Below are positions 1 to 11,729 of a stretch of 64,000 nt of DNA, one piece after another. A model generated the notes under the pieces. That model saw only the letters and a list, made by a program, of their open reading frames with translations. It had not been told where the DNA came from and ran no database searches. Each line of letters begins with the position of its first letter. Within the stretch, counting starts at the first letter, position 1. Made by a program: the position numbers and the translations under genes. Source of the DNA: Corticium candelabrum (lineage: Eukaryota; Porifera; Homoscleromorpha; Homosclerophorida; Plakinidae); the NCBI RefSeq assembly GCF_963422355.1, contig NC_085085.1, positions 8,558,664 to 8,622,663 on the forward strand. The letters run 5' to 3'.

Positions 1-819
1 TCCGACTCATGGTTTTAATTAGGAGCAGTGTAGATATATGGAACAGCTGGTTACAGGAATAATAGCGCGTACTGACGGATGTTGTCACCGTACTGCTGCA
101 CCAGTAAACAGGGTAATTCTTGTTTTCGCTATTAATTAATCGCGGAGGAAAAATCATCAGTAATTGTCTGGTAATTAATTATCGCCCACCAGCGCGAATG
201 ACCACACAGAGACATGGCGCAGTTGTAGTCGTTGCAGCGAGGGTCAGACTCTTGTCACAGAAAGATGGTAACTTCTGCTAGATTTGTGTCCTGACGCACT
301 AGAGGACTTAGCAGGTGCTCTAGGCCTCAACGCGCTTTCTAGCTAACATGTACTCATCGTAAAGCTGAACATGCAAGCAAAATTAGAGAGTATATGTACT
401 GTAGAACTCAGCAGAATTAACAACCACGCTACTCAAACACACGTTGATAAAGTACATGTTACGTCTACAGTCTAGGTAGCTCTAAACTCTCCAGGTCGAT
501 TGCTAGGCGATTGTGAATTTGTTTCACTCAGAATTGGACGAGGGCGCGAAGCTGAGAATGTTGGTGGTGCAATGGTCTTTTCTCTCAAGTCAACGAGACT
601 GATGCGAAAAGAAAGACAGCAGAGCTGTTCAGTTACGGCGCACTGCAGCTGGATCCTCACATTCACATGTGTAGTAGCTTAATTGTCATAGCGTTTCCCA
701 CGATGCTATCAATCTGCATCAGAGAGAGTTTTGAATGAGACCCAAAACACTGAACAACTAACCGGCGATGCAAGGTGAGAGTTTCATTCACGAAGTGTAC
801 AGCTTGTCAGAGCAACATC
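1..819. other. No gene recognised
   Basis: AT-rich sequence with only short ORFs on both strands (up to about 60 codons) and no recognisable domain or exon. Nothing here has the continuous phase across splice sites seen in the real genes of this window. Confidence 0.5.
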
Positions 820-976
820 GGATAATTGGTTGCCCCAATCGGATAATTGATTGGCTGAGTCGGACAATTGGTTGCCCCAACCGGATAATTGGTTGTCTGA
901 AGCAGATAATTGGTTGCCCCAACCGGATAATTGATTGACTGAGTCGGATAATTGCTTGCCCCAACCGGATAATTGG
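820..976. repeat. 21-bp minisatellite, two alternating unit types
   Basis: About eight tandem units of roughly 21 bp, each built on a GGATAATTG core. One unit type continues with GTTGCCCCAAC, the other with ATTGACTGAGT or close variants, and the two tend to alternate. The array ends directly against a fragment of the dispersed repeat also found at 58.4 and 62.3 kb. The repeats keep three minus-strand frames open, which explains the overlapping repetitive ORFs here; none looks like a gene. Confidence 0.85.
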
Positions 977-984
977 GCGGGAAA

Positions 985-1200
985 TACTGTAGTATACATG
1001 GCCCGTCTTTCGTACTGGCAAGATACAGTAGTGTAAAGATAGGTCTGTGGACACGCCACGTGCAATCTTTGTTGCGACGTCCCGGATGTGCTGAATGAAT
1101 TTGAATCTTGCTCTTCGCGCTTGTTTCGATAGAAATCGACACATTCCCCATGTAGCGCTTGCTGCTGAAAACGTGTAGGTTGGATTTGGTGCAAATGCAA
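985..1200. repeat. Fragment of dispersed repeat family A
   Basis: Shares two blocks with 62295-62765. One block contains ACATGRCCCGTCYTTCGTAC and a following GACACGYCAYGTGCAAT. The other contains AATCGACACAYTCCC and then GTGTAGCGCT followed by AAACGTGTAGGTTGGAT. The middle of the family unit is missing here, so this is an internally deleted copy. Confidence 0.7.
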
Positions 1201-3496
1201 TCAGAATTTGGAGAGAAGCGAAGGTGGTAGAAGAGTAAGTTTTGTTGGCAAGAGATATTCGATCGCTTGAAGCTTTGCGATAGATCTTGTTTCTGTTACT
1301 TTTTATACAAATAATTCCTATATCTTTCTTTTTTCAGGAAAACGTTCTTAAAATTGTATATTTGGTAAGTTGTAGGAGTGCCAGGGCGTAGCTGCTAGCC
1401 AGGCACTCACACAAACTCTTCATCGTTCACAGCTTGCTGGTTATGGCACAGTCTATGTTGCCGAATATGCAAATTAAGTTTATGTTGTCGAATGAGTCAT
1501 GTTGCCGAATGAGTTACGTTGAATTTTGACGCAGATGGTGCTCCATATAGACAGACCCTCATTCGTCATTATTCTTTGAAAGTACACAGAGCGAGACTTG
1601 ACCGATAGACATTTGTCTCTCTTAGCAGCGATTTGCAAAACCAAATATTAGGTAGGACCAAAATCGATAGCGCTAATAAGTAAGCATATTCATTTTTATA
1701 CTTCAAGCATGCAGTAACTAAAATTTTTTGGCTTGAGGTTGAGAGCTGGTTGCAGAACATGTTTGACGCTTATTACAATGTAGGCTCACCAGTTGCTGAT
1801 TCACTTGCAATCCAACAGTCGCGGCCCAGCAGGTGAAGACAGCTGGCCACGCCCCTGTGAGAGGGAAGTCTTCACAGGCAACACGTGAAGATAGCTGGCT
1901 ACGCCCCTGAGTGCATAAGCGCAACTTAGGGCACGTCTCCATGAGGTCCTATAAGCCTAAGCATGTTTAAGATTTAGTTCGTTTTCATTAGGGTTAATTA
2001 GACCTGTTTAAATGTAAACTTGAACAGCTTTAGTTAGCTAAACATGATTCAGAGGTAGTTTACTCAAGTGGTCTAGCTAGAAGATTAACTGTGACGTGAT
2101 GGTATATCATGGTATCATAACGCACGTTGCACGAATATGGATCCTAATTTTGTAGTGCCTATGCAGTTGAATATGCAATGGCAGTTGGAATAGAACTAAC
2201 TTGGTTTAGTAGTCATGCCAAATGTTATCACGTATGGGATATGCGTTACAAATATTGGGTTCCCGTATAGATTGTTATGTGTATGTAATTACTTGTCACT
2301 TTGCTCCTGTGTGCGACATAGATCACAAACAATTTCAGGCTAGACCTGACAATGGCAAACATGATCAAATTACACAGTTCTGTTGATAAACTCTTTTATA
2401 AATGATTGGCCTATTTTGATTGGCACTTTGTCTATTGTCTCTGGTTGCCATGGACAAGCAATCGCAAATACTGCTTCGTGATTGGCCTGAACTGTGCAAT
2501 AGTGTTGATAGTGGTCGTTGGATCAAATCTGCTTGAAAGAAACACAAATTTTTAACATTCCTTTTCGTTTTTTAATCACCAAAAGAATAGAGTTTGGATA
2601 ATTCTAAAGTGTTTTCTCAAGTTTCACAACTGTACGTAATAAATGAGATATCTGTGCAGGAGAAGAAGAAAGAAGAAGAAGAACAAATTAGTGCATGGAC
2701 CTCCGAGGCTAGTAGCTGTTTTCTAGGTTGTTAGATGATTAATGACCAAAACAAAATAGGATATAGTACACAACATACAAGCATTACATTTCGTTGATTT
2801 TGAGAAATTTTAGTCTTCATTTACTGTTTTCTAGGCGTGCAGAAAGATTACCGCGCCCCACAATGCTTCATAACGTGGCAATCCCTACATATAGAGTACT
2901 ACCATACCATGTGAAAGAAAGACAAGATCCTAAATGTTTGCACGCCTGCTACTTTTCTTACGCTTGGCTAATTGTCACTCGAATTCTCCAGACGTGCTTA
3001 TCAAATGAAGAGGAACGCAAAGATGTCGGTTTCAATAGGTGGGTCTCCTTTCAGTGGTCGATCCTCTAGCGATAAGCTCTATTCTGTCCAACATCGATCA
3101 GATAATTTGCGAAGCACAACATTCAAACTATAAAGAGCATATCGCGCAAGGAAATAGACTTTTTTGCTTTTGCATAGTTGAAACAGCAGAAATAGATCGT
3201 TTAATAGGACATTCTAGGCAATGTCACAATACCTGACATCACAATTAAAAAAGGTACTCGCTGACGATTCACCGCGCACATGCAGACACACTCACGCAAA
3301 CTTGAAATCGTGCCACGATTTCAAGTTGTGTCATAAGAAAGCAGAGCAAGTGAACATCTTAGGGTGCACCAAGTTCTATAACATACAGACTTTATTCTTA
3401 GTGCAAAGAGAAAGGTGAAATCGCACGGCAGTTTTGCTCCTCGTACATGACATTTTGAGAAAGCTAACGACAAGTCTGTTAGGTTCTTTATTTATA
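1201..3496. other. No gene recognised; small local duplication
   Basis: No exon or domain recognised. The only internal structure noted is a 25-bp imperfect direct repeat (GTGAAGAYAGCTGGCYACGC followed by CCCTG) at about 1831-1858 and 1886-1911, and short purine runs near 2660-2685. Confidence 0.45.
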
Positions 3497-3821
3497 CATT
3501 TACCATTTACCGTCTTGAAATGGCTTGCCGTTGAATGAGAAAGCGCTATAGCGATCGTTTTCTTGTTGCACGTGACTTGGAAATGGGTGGAAACCAGAGC
3601 ATTATTGTACTAACGTGATGGCATCTGAAACTTGGAGCATGAAAGTAGCCATGGAGAGGTGCCGGATGCCACCGACAATGTGGATCATGCATCTGTTGTG
3701 CTTGATAGCTACTAGCCTCGAAGTTTCAAACCCATTATTGGGTCACGTGCAACAAGAAAAAGATCGAGAAATCGCTTTGTTGTTCAACAGCAAGCTATCT
3801 CAAACTGGTCAATGGTAAATG
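3497..3821. mobile_element. Foldback (long inverted-repeat) element
   Basis: Two arms of about 95 bp are inverted copies of each other around a spacer of about 135 bp. Both arms start CATTTACCATT at the outer end and share the inner block TTTTTCTTGTTGCACGTGAC (one base differs in the left arm). Divergence between the arms is modest and scattered. No transposase remnant lies between them, so this looks like a non-autonomous foldback element or MITE. Target-site duplication is not clear. The 67-codon ORF across the spacer is part of this structure and is not called as a gene. Confidence 0.7.
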
Positions 3822-5100
3822 CGTGGATAAAGGCACGATAGTCTACAAACAAAACTTCAAGTGTTTAGTGCCATCCTTCTTAGCTTTTATACCAGAACAT
3901 AAAAGCCCTACTATGCTCAGCATCGTCAAAGTTCAGCATCATTGAAGTCATCATCATCATTTTCCTGCTGTTTCTGCCTTCAGTCTACTTTTGTTTTATT
4001 TCGGCAGTCTTCTTCAGGACCATAACTGTCCTCTTCACTGTGATGATTTCCAGTTCCATGCTTATCTAAAGAAGCCGTAATTGCAAAGAGTGCCCGCTAT
4101 GTGCAGGACATAAAGAGTATTCTAGTCTTTGGAGCTCTAATCTGTTTCACTTCTTAGCGAGCTGTAGCGACTGTGTTTGCAAGATTTGATTGAGAGGAAG
4201 GCATACGCGGTACTCTGTAACAGCTAGCCAAATTGGCGAGGAGGCATTACCATTTTATCGCCATCGATTTCTATTTGTAGCATTTGACTATTTGGCGATT
4301 GTCCAGTGGAAACACTGGTCTAATATAAGTGTATTTCGGTTTAGTATAGAAGCGTTTTATTTCTTTCTTGCAAGTTTTCTAAATTAGAATTAAATTGACG
4401 TCAACTTGAGCCAGCTGTCACTATCCAAAGCTAACGAGCGGCCTATGGAATTTAATTGTAAATGAAATACTCTTTGCTAATTAGTTAGAACATCTAACTC
4501 TTTTAGACGAGATACTTTCATGGTAATTTCTCACAATTGAATGCACCTGGGTGCATTGTGACTATTGTGAATATATAGTCACAATAGCATCGTCTTGAGA
4601 TAGGACAGTTGCCAACACATGTATGTATGTCAATACATATATTTTCTTGCACCACACTATTTCATTCTAATGAATTAAAAATACCAAGCCATCAGTTTGA
4701 AGTGTGCTACACTAAACATTTTAGTTAGCGACTAACTTGATTGAGTAACTGTCCAAACAGTCATTGACTGTACAAACACGTAGAAATTCTGCTGCTTTAA
4801 TACATTACTGTTGCATCTTTGCAAAGCTAGGTATGACTAACAGATGGACAGTGATGCCAGGTTGTGTCTTTGTCGTTTGTATCGTCACATGTGGAGCGGA
4901 GAGACAATAAATGAAGAAACTGAAGAACATTGTGTTCCAACGTTTGAATGTTTGCATGCCCACTAGCAATGCAGTTTGAGGCATATTCCCTGGTGTCCAT
5001 TTCACAAGGATACTTATGTGACTTTTTAGTGGCTCATTTAGCTGGAACTGCTTCACCTTCTATTATTTTCAAATTGTACATTGAAAGCAATGACTTTGTC
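3822..5100. other. No gene recognised
   Basis: Only short ORFs. A small palindrome around 4557-4588 (GACTATTGTGAATATATAGTC and its flanks) can form a hairpin, without any sign that it is functional. Confidence 0.4.
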
Positions 5101-5103
5101 TGT

Positions 5104-5220
5104 ACATTTGTCTGTCTATCTGCCTGTCTTGTCTGTCTGTCTGCCAGTCTACCTGTCTTGTCTGTCTATTTGTTTGTGTTTGTCTGCCTGTTTGTGTGTC
5201 TGTCTGTCTGTCTGTGTGAA

Positions 5221-5255
<35 letters not shown>

Positions 5256-5258
5256 TGA
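5104..5258. repeat. TGTC-type tetranucleotide microsatellite
   Basis: Imperfect (TGTC)n tract interspersed with TGTTTG and TGCCTG variants, upstream of and probably in an intron of the SLC46-like gene. It creates two long Cys/Leu/Ser/Val-rich artefact ORFs. Confidence 0.85.
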
Positions 5259-5528
5259 TTAGTTTGTCTAGCTATCAGTTAGCGAACGTAGTAAAGCACC
5301 TGGTAGCTCAATTCAGTATCTTTATTACCTTGTTGTTGCAATGTGTTCACAAGGACTACAAATCAGTCTTACATGGAAGAACATGTTACTGTGTATTTGT
5401 TTGTCTGTCTGTTGTGTAAAGCTCAGACAAGCTGTTGGTCTCATAGTGTGGCTTCTGTTGCTGTATCCAACGTTTTGTTGGGTTGCACTGATTAATATCT
5501 GTTTTAATATCATTACTTTACACCACAG

Positions 5529-6002
5529 CACAAATTGGCTTGGCTGATCTTTTGCAACTAATAGTTTTGTTATTGTTTGTGTCAGTTCCTGTTGTCAGCT
5601 TACTGAATGGGACCATTCCTCCAGCTTTGCTAAGTCTGATGTCTGGGTGTGTACGAGACACTCACCATGGAGCACTCTTCTCGATTGTATCGTCTTTTGA
5701 GACACTGTGCTCAGTAATTTCTGAGTTGGTTTTCAACCCACTTTATGCTGCTGTCAATAGGGAAAACATTAACTTTCTTCCAAGTTCAGGAGCAATCGTT
5801 TTTCTTGTAACAGCTGTGCTTATTCTCTTATCTCTAGTTTTGATGACGTAAGTTTGTTGGTATCTGAATATTTGCAACATATTAATTGTCTATAAATTGC
5901 AGGGTTTTTCATTTTTCGAAAGCAAATGTGGTTTTAACACATCCAAGGAAGGGCAGCAGACTGATGAGTGAGAGTGAAGGTGGAGATGAAACAGACTTGT
6001 AA
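5529..6002 (+). CDS. SLC46-like (MFS) transporter, last two exons
   Basis: Two exons are visible: 5529-5847 (acceptor CCACAG, donor GTAAGT) and 5903-6002 (acceptor TTGCAG), joined in phase, ending in TAA at 6000-6002. The encoded C-terminus has two hydrophobic spans, a loop with HHGALFSIVSSFETL and a following FNPLY, then a last membrane segment and an acidic tail ending ETDL. In SLC46/PCFT-type major facilitators the same place holds a GALF...FN.LY motif between the last helices, so this is read as the C-terminal part of a solute:proton symporter. Upstream exons were not found in the window; the region 5.0-5.5 kb is microsatellite-rich. A degenerate copy of both exons lies at 10.8-11.4 kb. 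The family-level call is an inference from the short C-terminal part only. Confidence 0.6.
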
Positions 6003-6420
6003 ATTTTATGTAAGTCTCGTTTTAGGCCATTACACTGTTTTGTTTACACAATATGTAACATTTGCAGCTACCATGTTGCTCAACTTGTAGACTTTAATTT
6101 AGACTGTTAAATGTATTCCAGACATTTGACATTGGAAAGAGGACCGGATTCCTTGCTCTATGCTCAGCTCTGTAAATATATTCTCCAACTTGCATGCATG
6201 TTACAGTACATTTCTTGGCAAACACAGATGGCACTCTGACTGCATCTCTCTGCCTCTGCCTTTGTGTGCATACTTTGTTTCACTAGCATGTGTAATGGGT
6301 TTAATAGAAAATTTGTCATTCCTGGTTCATGCCAAGTAGGCCTGAGCCATACCGTATAACCGGTCATTTCTGTGATCACGATATTTTCTCGAATTCTGTG
6401 AAGAAATTATGGAGTGCACA

Positions 6421-6426
6421 AATAAA
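6421..6426 (+). terminator. Candidate polyadenylation signal (AATAAA)
   Basis: AATAAA about 420 nt after the stop codon of the SLC46-like gene, the first good hexamer downstream on the same strand. Confidence 0.35.
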
Positions 6427-8019
6427 ATTTGTATTTATTTAAGTCTACCCTCGGAGTCCCAGGAAGTCACTGTTCCCACACATTTAGATGTGTGTACATG
6501 TACCAGTAATTGTCTTTCTGGTTGGAACACAGAAATTTAATTCGCAGTAGTTAGAACATTTGTCTAATTTCTCAAATTGCAGTAATTTAAGACCGCAGAA
6601 ATAATCAGTTAGATGGTATTCTCTAGTTAGTTGAACTCATCGATCTTCTCCATTATGGGAGTGCTCATCTTTGTTGCCGATTTGTTGTGTATTGAACCAA
6701 CAAAGCAAGACAATACTACCAACATGCAGACAACGTTTATGAAACTAAAATATGAGGGTATTTTCTACTAGTGATACCCATGTAGTTTACTGTGTTAACA
6801 GCAGGCATGAAAGCACCAGTGTATGAAGTTAAGGCAGTACACAGAGCCATATGTGCAGCTCTGGCAATACAGAACCTTAAATTGAAGAAACGACTTAGGG
6901 AGTATCAAATATCCCAAATTAATTAAGTTGATGTCTGGGCATCATTTTGTGTCTAACTGTGACTGTGTTGATATTGCTAAAAGTTATGTTTTCTACTGCC
7001 GAAAGATCAGACTGGGTGCTCTGCTTCGGGATGTACAGAACAGAGGCAAGAAAAAAACGCTGAGAAGAAAGGTGCGGGCAAGAAGAGTTAGTCCATTCCA
7101 ATATGATTCTTTTTTCCCATAACACTGTGAAACTTAAAAATGTGGGTGAGTGTGATTGTGAGCAAGTGATTACATCCTATTGTGAGCATGTAGCTGAAAT
7201 CATTGTTCAACTTAATGAAGGCATGCATGTTTAGTATCAAAGTAGATGTTGTGACTGCATGCCTTCTTACAGTGTATACACATTGCAATGTGCACACAAA
7301 AAGAAATGTGTTTCATGCAACTGTGACCACTGTTTGGATGTTGGTCAGGTTCTTTGGCATTTATGGTATTACGTACGTTAGACATGTTGTTTGTTTGTTA
7401 CTCAAATTTTGCAATTATTATTTTAGTTTTTATCACATTTGTGTACCAGTAGGCTATGCAAGTTAGTTTCAGTTTGTAACAGTAACTCTAGGTGCATTGG
7501 AGATGGAATTAACTGTGGACTAAAAATCTAAATTAGTTGGAGCAGTTTTGGAAGCTTGAGGAACAGCAGCTGCTTCATTGTGTAGTGTGCATGTTCTACT
7601 TTTGTTTATAGTCCTAATTTGTCTTTAGCCACATGAGTTGCATAAGTAGTATGGAAACAAAACACTGGAAACAATGTTTCACTCTTTGGTTAGGTGGATT
7701 TCACATACTGTACTAACTATTGAAATTGACTTGACTCACGTTCTATGTGTCTATTTATGATTAACTTACGTTACTAAAGAATACACTTGCAAACTGTTTA
7801 TGAATATGACTTTCTCATTACTGCACAGTCAGTGTATGGAAAGGGTTAATTGTGAGTTGATCCAAACACTGATTCTTACTATACATAATGGCCAAATAGT
7901 TCGAAGACTGGATGGTGGAATGCTTTTAATTGGACTTCTTTGCTTATTCCAATTAATACTGTGCTCTAGCTCTATCCATTTTTATTATTTGATTTTTGCT
8001 CCTTGTAATTCCTGACTTA
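6427..8019. other. No gene recognised
   Basis: Short ORFs only (up to about 87 codons); none matches a known family or shows exon-like boundaries in phase with a neighbour. Confidence 0.4.
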
Positions 8020-8848
8020 GGGGTCGTCTCCAATTGTCAAATGTTTTCCAAAATCCAAACAACGTTCGTATTGTCTGTGACCCACCCACCCTCCCCTAAA
8101 TACGAACACATTTTTTTGATATTCATTTGCGTATTTGATAGCCTTTTTAATATTTATTTGTAACACATGGCCTATTACACGTGGACAAGCTGGAAACTCT
8201 CGGCGAGCCTTGAATGGTGAGCCTCGTTTGCTGAGACTTGAGCGAATCCTCGTTCACTAGCATCCCTTGTTGCCTTGATGACAAAAGAAGGCAGAGTACA
8301 GGGTCTAGACTTAGATAATCGCTCTCTTACAGTCTCTAGAAGAGTGTCTCTAGCCTTGGTATCTTCTTTGTAAGTCTTCTTCCACTTCTCTTGTGCCTCA
8401 GCTAGAAAGGGCTTTCTATCAGATTCCGTCGACAACTGCCATAAGGCTTCCACGGTTACGTAGTACGCAGAGTCATCACTTGCAACGTTCTTGAAAAATG
8501 GTTCCTTCTGCTTTACTTTTCCAAAGAGAGTCGTCTACATGGCATGCACGAGAGTCGTCGAACTGACACGGACACGGAAGAATGCCACGTGTTGCAATTG
8601 CCTCGCGAGCCCAGCAAACTGGTCACGGTCAGTGCCACTTTTATGTACAGTACGTATGCGTGCTGGAATATGGTGTGTCTAGTGGGAAGCGACGGGACAG
8701 CTCGAAATCAAAGCTGTGACTGGTCTGCCTCGTCTGTGACATTGATCACACATCGAACCTTTCAAATATGGACAGTGGCCTACCCCACCCACCCAGAAAC
8801 GAACGTTGTTTGGATTTTGGAAAACATTCGACAATTGGAGACGGCCCC
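8020..8848. mobile_element. PIF/Harbinger-type TIR transposon, non-autonomous or degenerate
   Basis: The ends are inverted repeats of about 50 bp with two mismatches. The left end starts GGGGTCGTCTCCAATTGTC and the right end, read inward, starts GGGGCCGTCTCCAATTGTC. Both continue with ATGTTTTCCAAAATCCAAAC. The element is flanked by TTA on both sides (8017-8019 and 8849-8851), the 3-bp TWA-type duplication typical of PIF/Harbinger elements. The 829-bp body has no recognisable transposase but carries one helix-rich reading frame on the minus strand. Near-identity of the arms suggests moderately recent activity. Confidence 0.8.
8175..8535 (-). CDS. Unidentified reading frame inside the Harbinger-type element
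   Basis: An open frame of about 115 codons runs leftward from about 8535 to the stop at 8175. It has no clear ATG: the upstream limit is an in-frame TAG at the edge, which could instead be a splice acceptor. The product is highly charged with helix-forming stretches (for example EAQEKWKKTYKEDTKARD) and no membrane segment or metal-binding pattern. Harbinger elements usually carry a transposase and a Myb-like protein; this resembles neither. It may be a captured host exon, a remnant of the element's second protein, or chance. Confidence 0.3.
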
Positions 8849-10045
8849 TTATTGACTGCTGAAAGTGGCATTGCCATTTTCAGGGTGGGCTGCAGAGGTA
8901 TAAGAAAATATTGCTGTCAGAGTGAGAGTCAAAGAAAGCATTATCTAACTGGTTATTGCAGCTCAGATGCGTAGCCAGGCCTAAATTTTTTGGGTTCAAT
9001 TGGTGTTAATGGTTTATTTTAATATTAACTTGAATGTAATTGAGAAAGATTTAATTAATACTAATAGTATCAGTATTGACTTGGAACAATAGGCTATTGA
9101 ATGAGCAAAATCTGCTAACAACTTCCTACTTTAGACACAGTCTGCACTCTTGGTCTATGGTGGCAAATGTTCCATACGTATTTGAATGTCTTTTCCATGT
9201 TCCAGACATGCCGCACACGGGCTTAAATCCAAAGGTTTGATGATCCAGAAATGTGTGATTGCTGCTCACCATATGTATGTGTAGCAACACAAGCAACAAA
9301 TGCAATTCTGTACAAAGGTCAAAAGCTTATTAGAAGACAGATGATAAATAGTTGTTGAAAATCAAATTGTCTAGTACAACAATGTGATCAGGACATACAC
9401 TACAGATATCAGCTGTAACTTCAAAACTCTTAAAGTAAAAGACAGACGTAATTAATATCTTGACACCCATGATAGATAGATAGATAGATAGATAGAAGGA
9501 TTTATTGGATATCAAAGTTTCTAGTACATTGACTTTAGATAGATACCGCAAAGTACTTAAATGTCAGCTAATACTCTAACTTAACTCTTAACTTAAGTAC
9601 TCAGTGTGGGGTGCCTGGACTCGGCTGAGTTCATCAACTTAAATAGAACCACCTTGGACAATGTCAACAGCCTCAATCTCTCTGCCATGTTCTCAATGCA
9701 TGTCTGGTACTGCTTGGATTGGGTTTGTACAAACGTAGGCACGACAAGGTTCTCTCTCTAATCAGTGCATTCCTAGAGACAAACCTTTTGTCAGACTACC
9801 AAGTGTTAGTCAACCATGTTTTCCCTTGTGAGATAGCTCTGACAGCACTTCGACCAGACGTGGTCGATAACAACCTGATGATGGCTTAGCTGATGGAACT
9901 GTCTGTGCTGTTTGAAACTATTGTTGAAGACACCAAACAACGCAAAGAAATGCGGTACATACAAATTGTCAATTGCTCCAAGAAGCAAACAAGCAATGTA
10001 CATAAGCATTATTTGCTTAGCAAAAAAGCAAATGTGGGAATACGT
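8849..10045. other. No gene recognised; GATA microsatellite
   Basis: A short (GATA)n tract lies at about 9474-9496. The rest is AT-rich with ORFs below 90 codons that are not recognisable. Confidence 0.4.
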
Positions 10046-10243
10046 TGGGTGCATTTCTTTATTCTCCACAACCTAATTCAGTTGAAGTTGTGGACTTCTA
10101 CCAGGTTTCTTTATCTCCACAACCTAGTCCGGTTGAGCTCATCCTAACTCCACAAACTAATCCACCTTACTGTACCACTGGATTGGTTTGTGGAGTTTGG
10201 GTGAGCTCAACCGGATTAAGTAGAAAATAAAGAAATGCGCCCA
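10046..10243. mobile_element. Foldback MITE
   Basis: Palindromic element of about 198 bp. The outer ends match in inverted orientation (TGGGYGCATTTCTTTAT). The central stem pairs CGGTTGAGCTCATCCTAACT with the inverse of the sequence ending GGGTGAGCTCAACCGG, around a loop of about 14 nt. The left arm contains an extra internal copy of the CTTTATCTCCACAACCT segment. No coding capacity; target duplication not resolved. Confidence 0.65.
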
Positions 10244-10794
10244 GACATTTCAGGTTTGCCACACAGTCTGGACAGTTTCTTTAAACTCGTGTATTGCACT
10301 TCTGGTATTGGACAGACAAGTACTTTCTTTAATCATCTAGGAATTCTGCAGCATTTGGTCTTCTAGCTTCCGACTGGCTGGCAAGTTTTTGTAAACTTTC
10401 TACCTTGGTTTCTCCATGCATGTTCAGAAGTGCTCGAGGACTAATGGGATGATGTTGGATGTCGAGCTTCCTGGAGAGCCCGAGTCAGTCATATTTATAT
10501 AGGTTTTCCTCAGCTTCTCTCTGATATATCCACAACTCCGCCTTTCGTCTGTCTGTCAGCCTCTCTGTCTGTTTCTCAATAAACTGTTTGTTTGTTGTTT
10601 TGTTTGATTGTTTTGTTTATATTTCTGTTTGTTCATCTTCTAATTGTGTCTAAACATGCTGTAATCTCAAGGTGTTGTGCTGCAATGTTTACTGTTTTGT
10701 TGTTTGTATTACGCGATGCATTCAATCTGTGTATCATCACTATGATGATGCATTCAATCTGTGTATCAATCACTATTATGTTTAGATTAAGAAT
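10244..10794. other. No gene recognised; short tandem duplication
   Basis: Includes a tandem pair of GATGCATTCAATCTGTGTAT at about 10728-10770. Part of this stretch may be the eroded upstream end of the transporter pseudogene that follows. Confidence 0.35.
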
Positions 10795-11367
10795 TGCTTG
10801 TTTCATTAATGTTCTAGTTCCTTGCTGTTGGCTTGCTGAATGCTGCTGTTCTCCTCTGATAATTCATCATGTCTGGATGTGTTCAAGATCGAGACTCGCT
10901 ATATGGAGCATGTCCTCTTCTCAAATTTTTGGCATGCATCTTTTGAGACATTGTGCTTCGTGGTTGCTGAGTTGGTTCTCAACCCTGTAATGTTTGCCTT
11001 TTTAGGTTAATTAGTCTGGCTGTTGATTATGACATATCTTTGCAGTTTAGACTGTTCTCTGCGTTAACTATAAGACAACTGTACCCCTCTAGTTCAGTTT
11101 GGTTCTGTTTTAGTCGTAATATAGTTTGGCCTTACAAAACTGACTGTCTGCGTGCAAGTGTACCTACGCATAGCACAAACCCATTGATGACTCTACAAAT
11201 AAGAAAACATTTCAACCTCCTGATTCAGTAGCAATTGCGTTTCTTAATTACCACAGCTGTGCCTATTCTCATACTGTTTATGCTGCATGATAGGTTTACT
11301 GTTTAAAAAAAGACAAATTGGATTGACTCTAGTGATTGAACGTGAACACAATGGAGATGAACTATAG
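10795..11367 (+). pseudogene. Decayed duplicate of the SLC46-like last two exons
   Basis: Colinear, eroded copy of 5529-6002. Shared blocks include TTGCTGAATG, ATGTCTGGATGTGTTCAAGA (cf. ATGTCTGGGTGTGTACGAGA), TTTTGAGACATTGTGCTTCG, GCTGAGTTGGTTCTCAACCC, then at 11230-11280 GTTTCTTAATTACCACAGCT, and finally GTGAACACAATGGAGATGAA followed by CTATAG. About 230 bp of unrelated sequence separates the two halves of the first exon. The frame has several stops and frameshifts, so it is not functional. It shows that the transporter 3' end was duplicated locally with its exon order kept. Confidence 0.75.
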
Positions 11368-11729
11368 GATTGTAATGTTAGATTAGCAGTAGTAATAATT
11401 AGTACATATGTTTAGATGGATTTCTGTTTATAGTTATTAACTTAAAGAATTTGGCTGCAGCTGCACGTGTATACTTCTAGGCTAGAGCTGCAGTCATTCT
11501 TCTGAGTGGTTCCACTCTTGAAAGCATGCCTAGATAGTGGGACAATCAAGTCTGATATGTTGAGATGTCTACATCACATCAACATGAAAGTGCGTATAGC
11601 TACATAGAATAATGTTCTCGTACATACACCATCTCAATCCGCTGGAGATCTAGCACCTAAACCGTAATCTACAACCTCAAAAGTACGCAATAAAGGAGAA
11701 AGAGCTGCAGTCAGACGCAGACAATCTGC

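Noticed and set aside
784..1200. Overlapping minus-strand ORFs of 114-138 codons with repeated NQLSGWG or NYPVGA motifs
   Set aside because: All three frames are open because of the 21-bp tandem repeat; there is no domain and no exon context.
4540..4590. Short hairpin (GACTATTGTG...CACAATAG) as an RNA gene or regulatory element
   Set aside because: Short AT-rich palindromes of this kind are expected by chance here; no supporting context.
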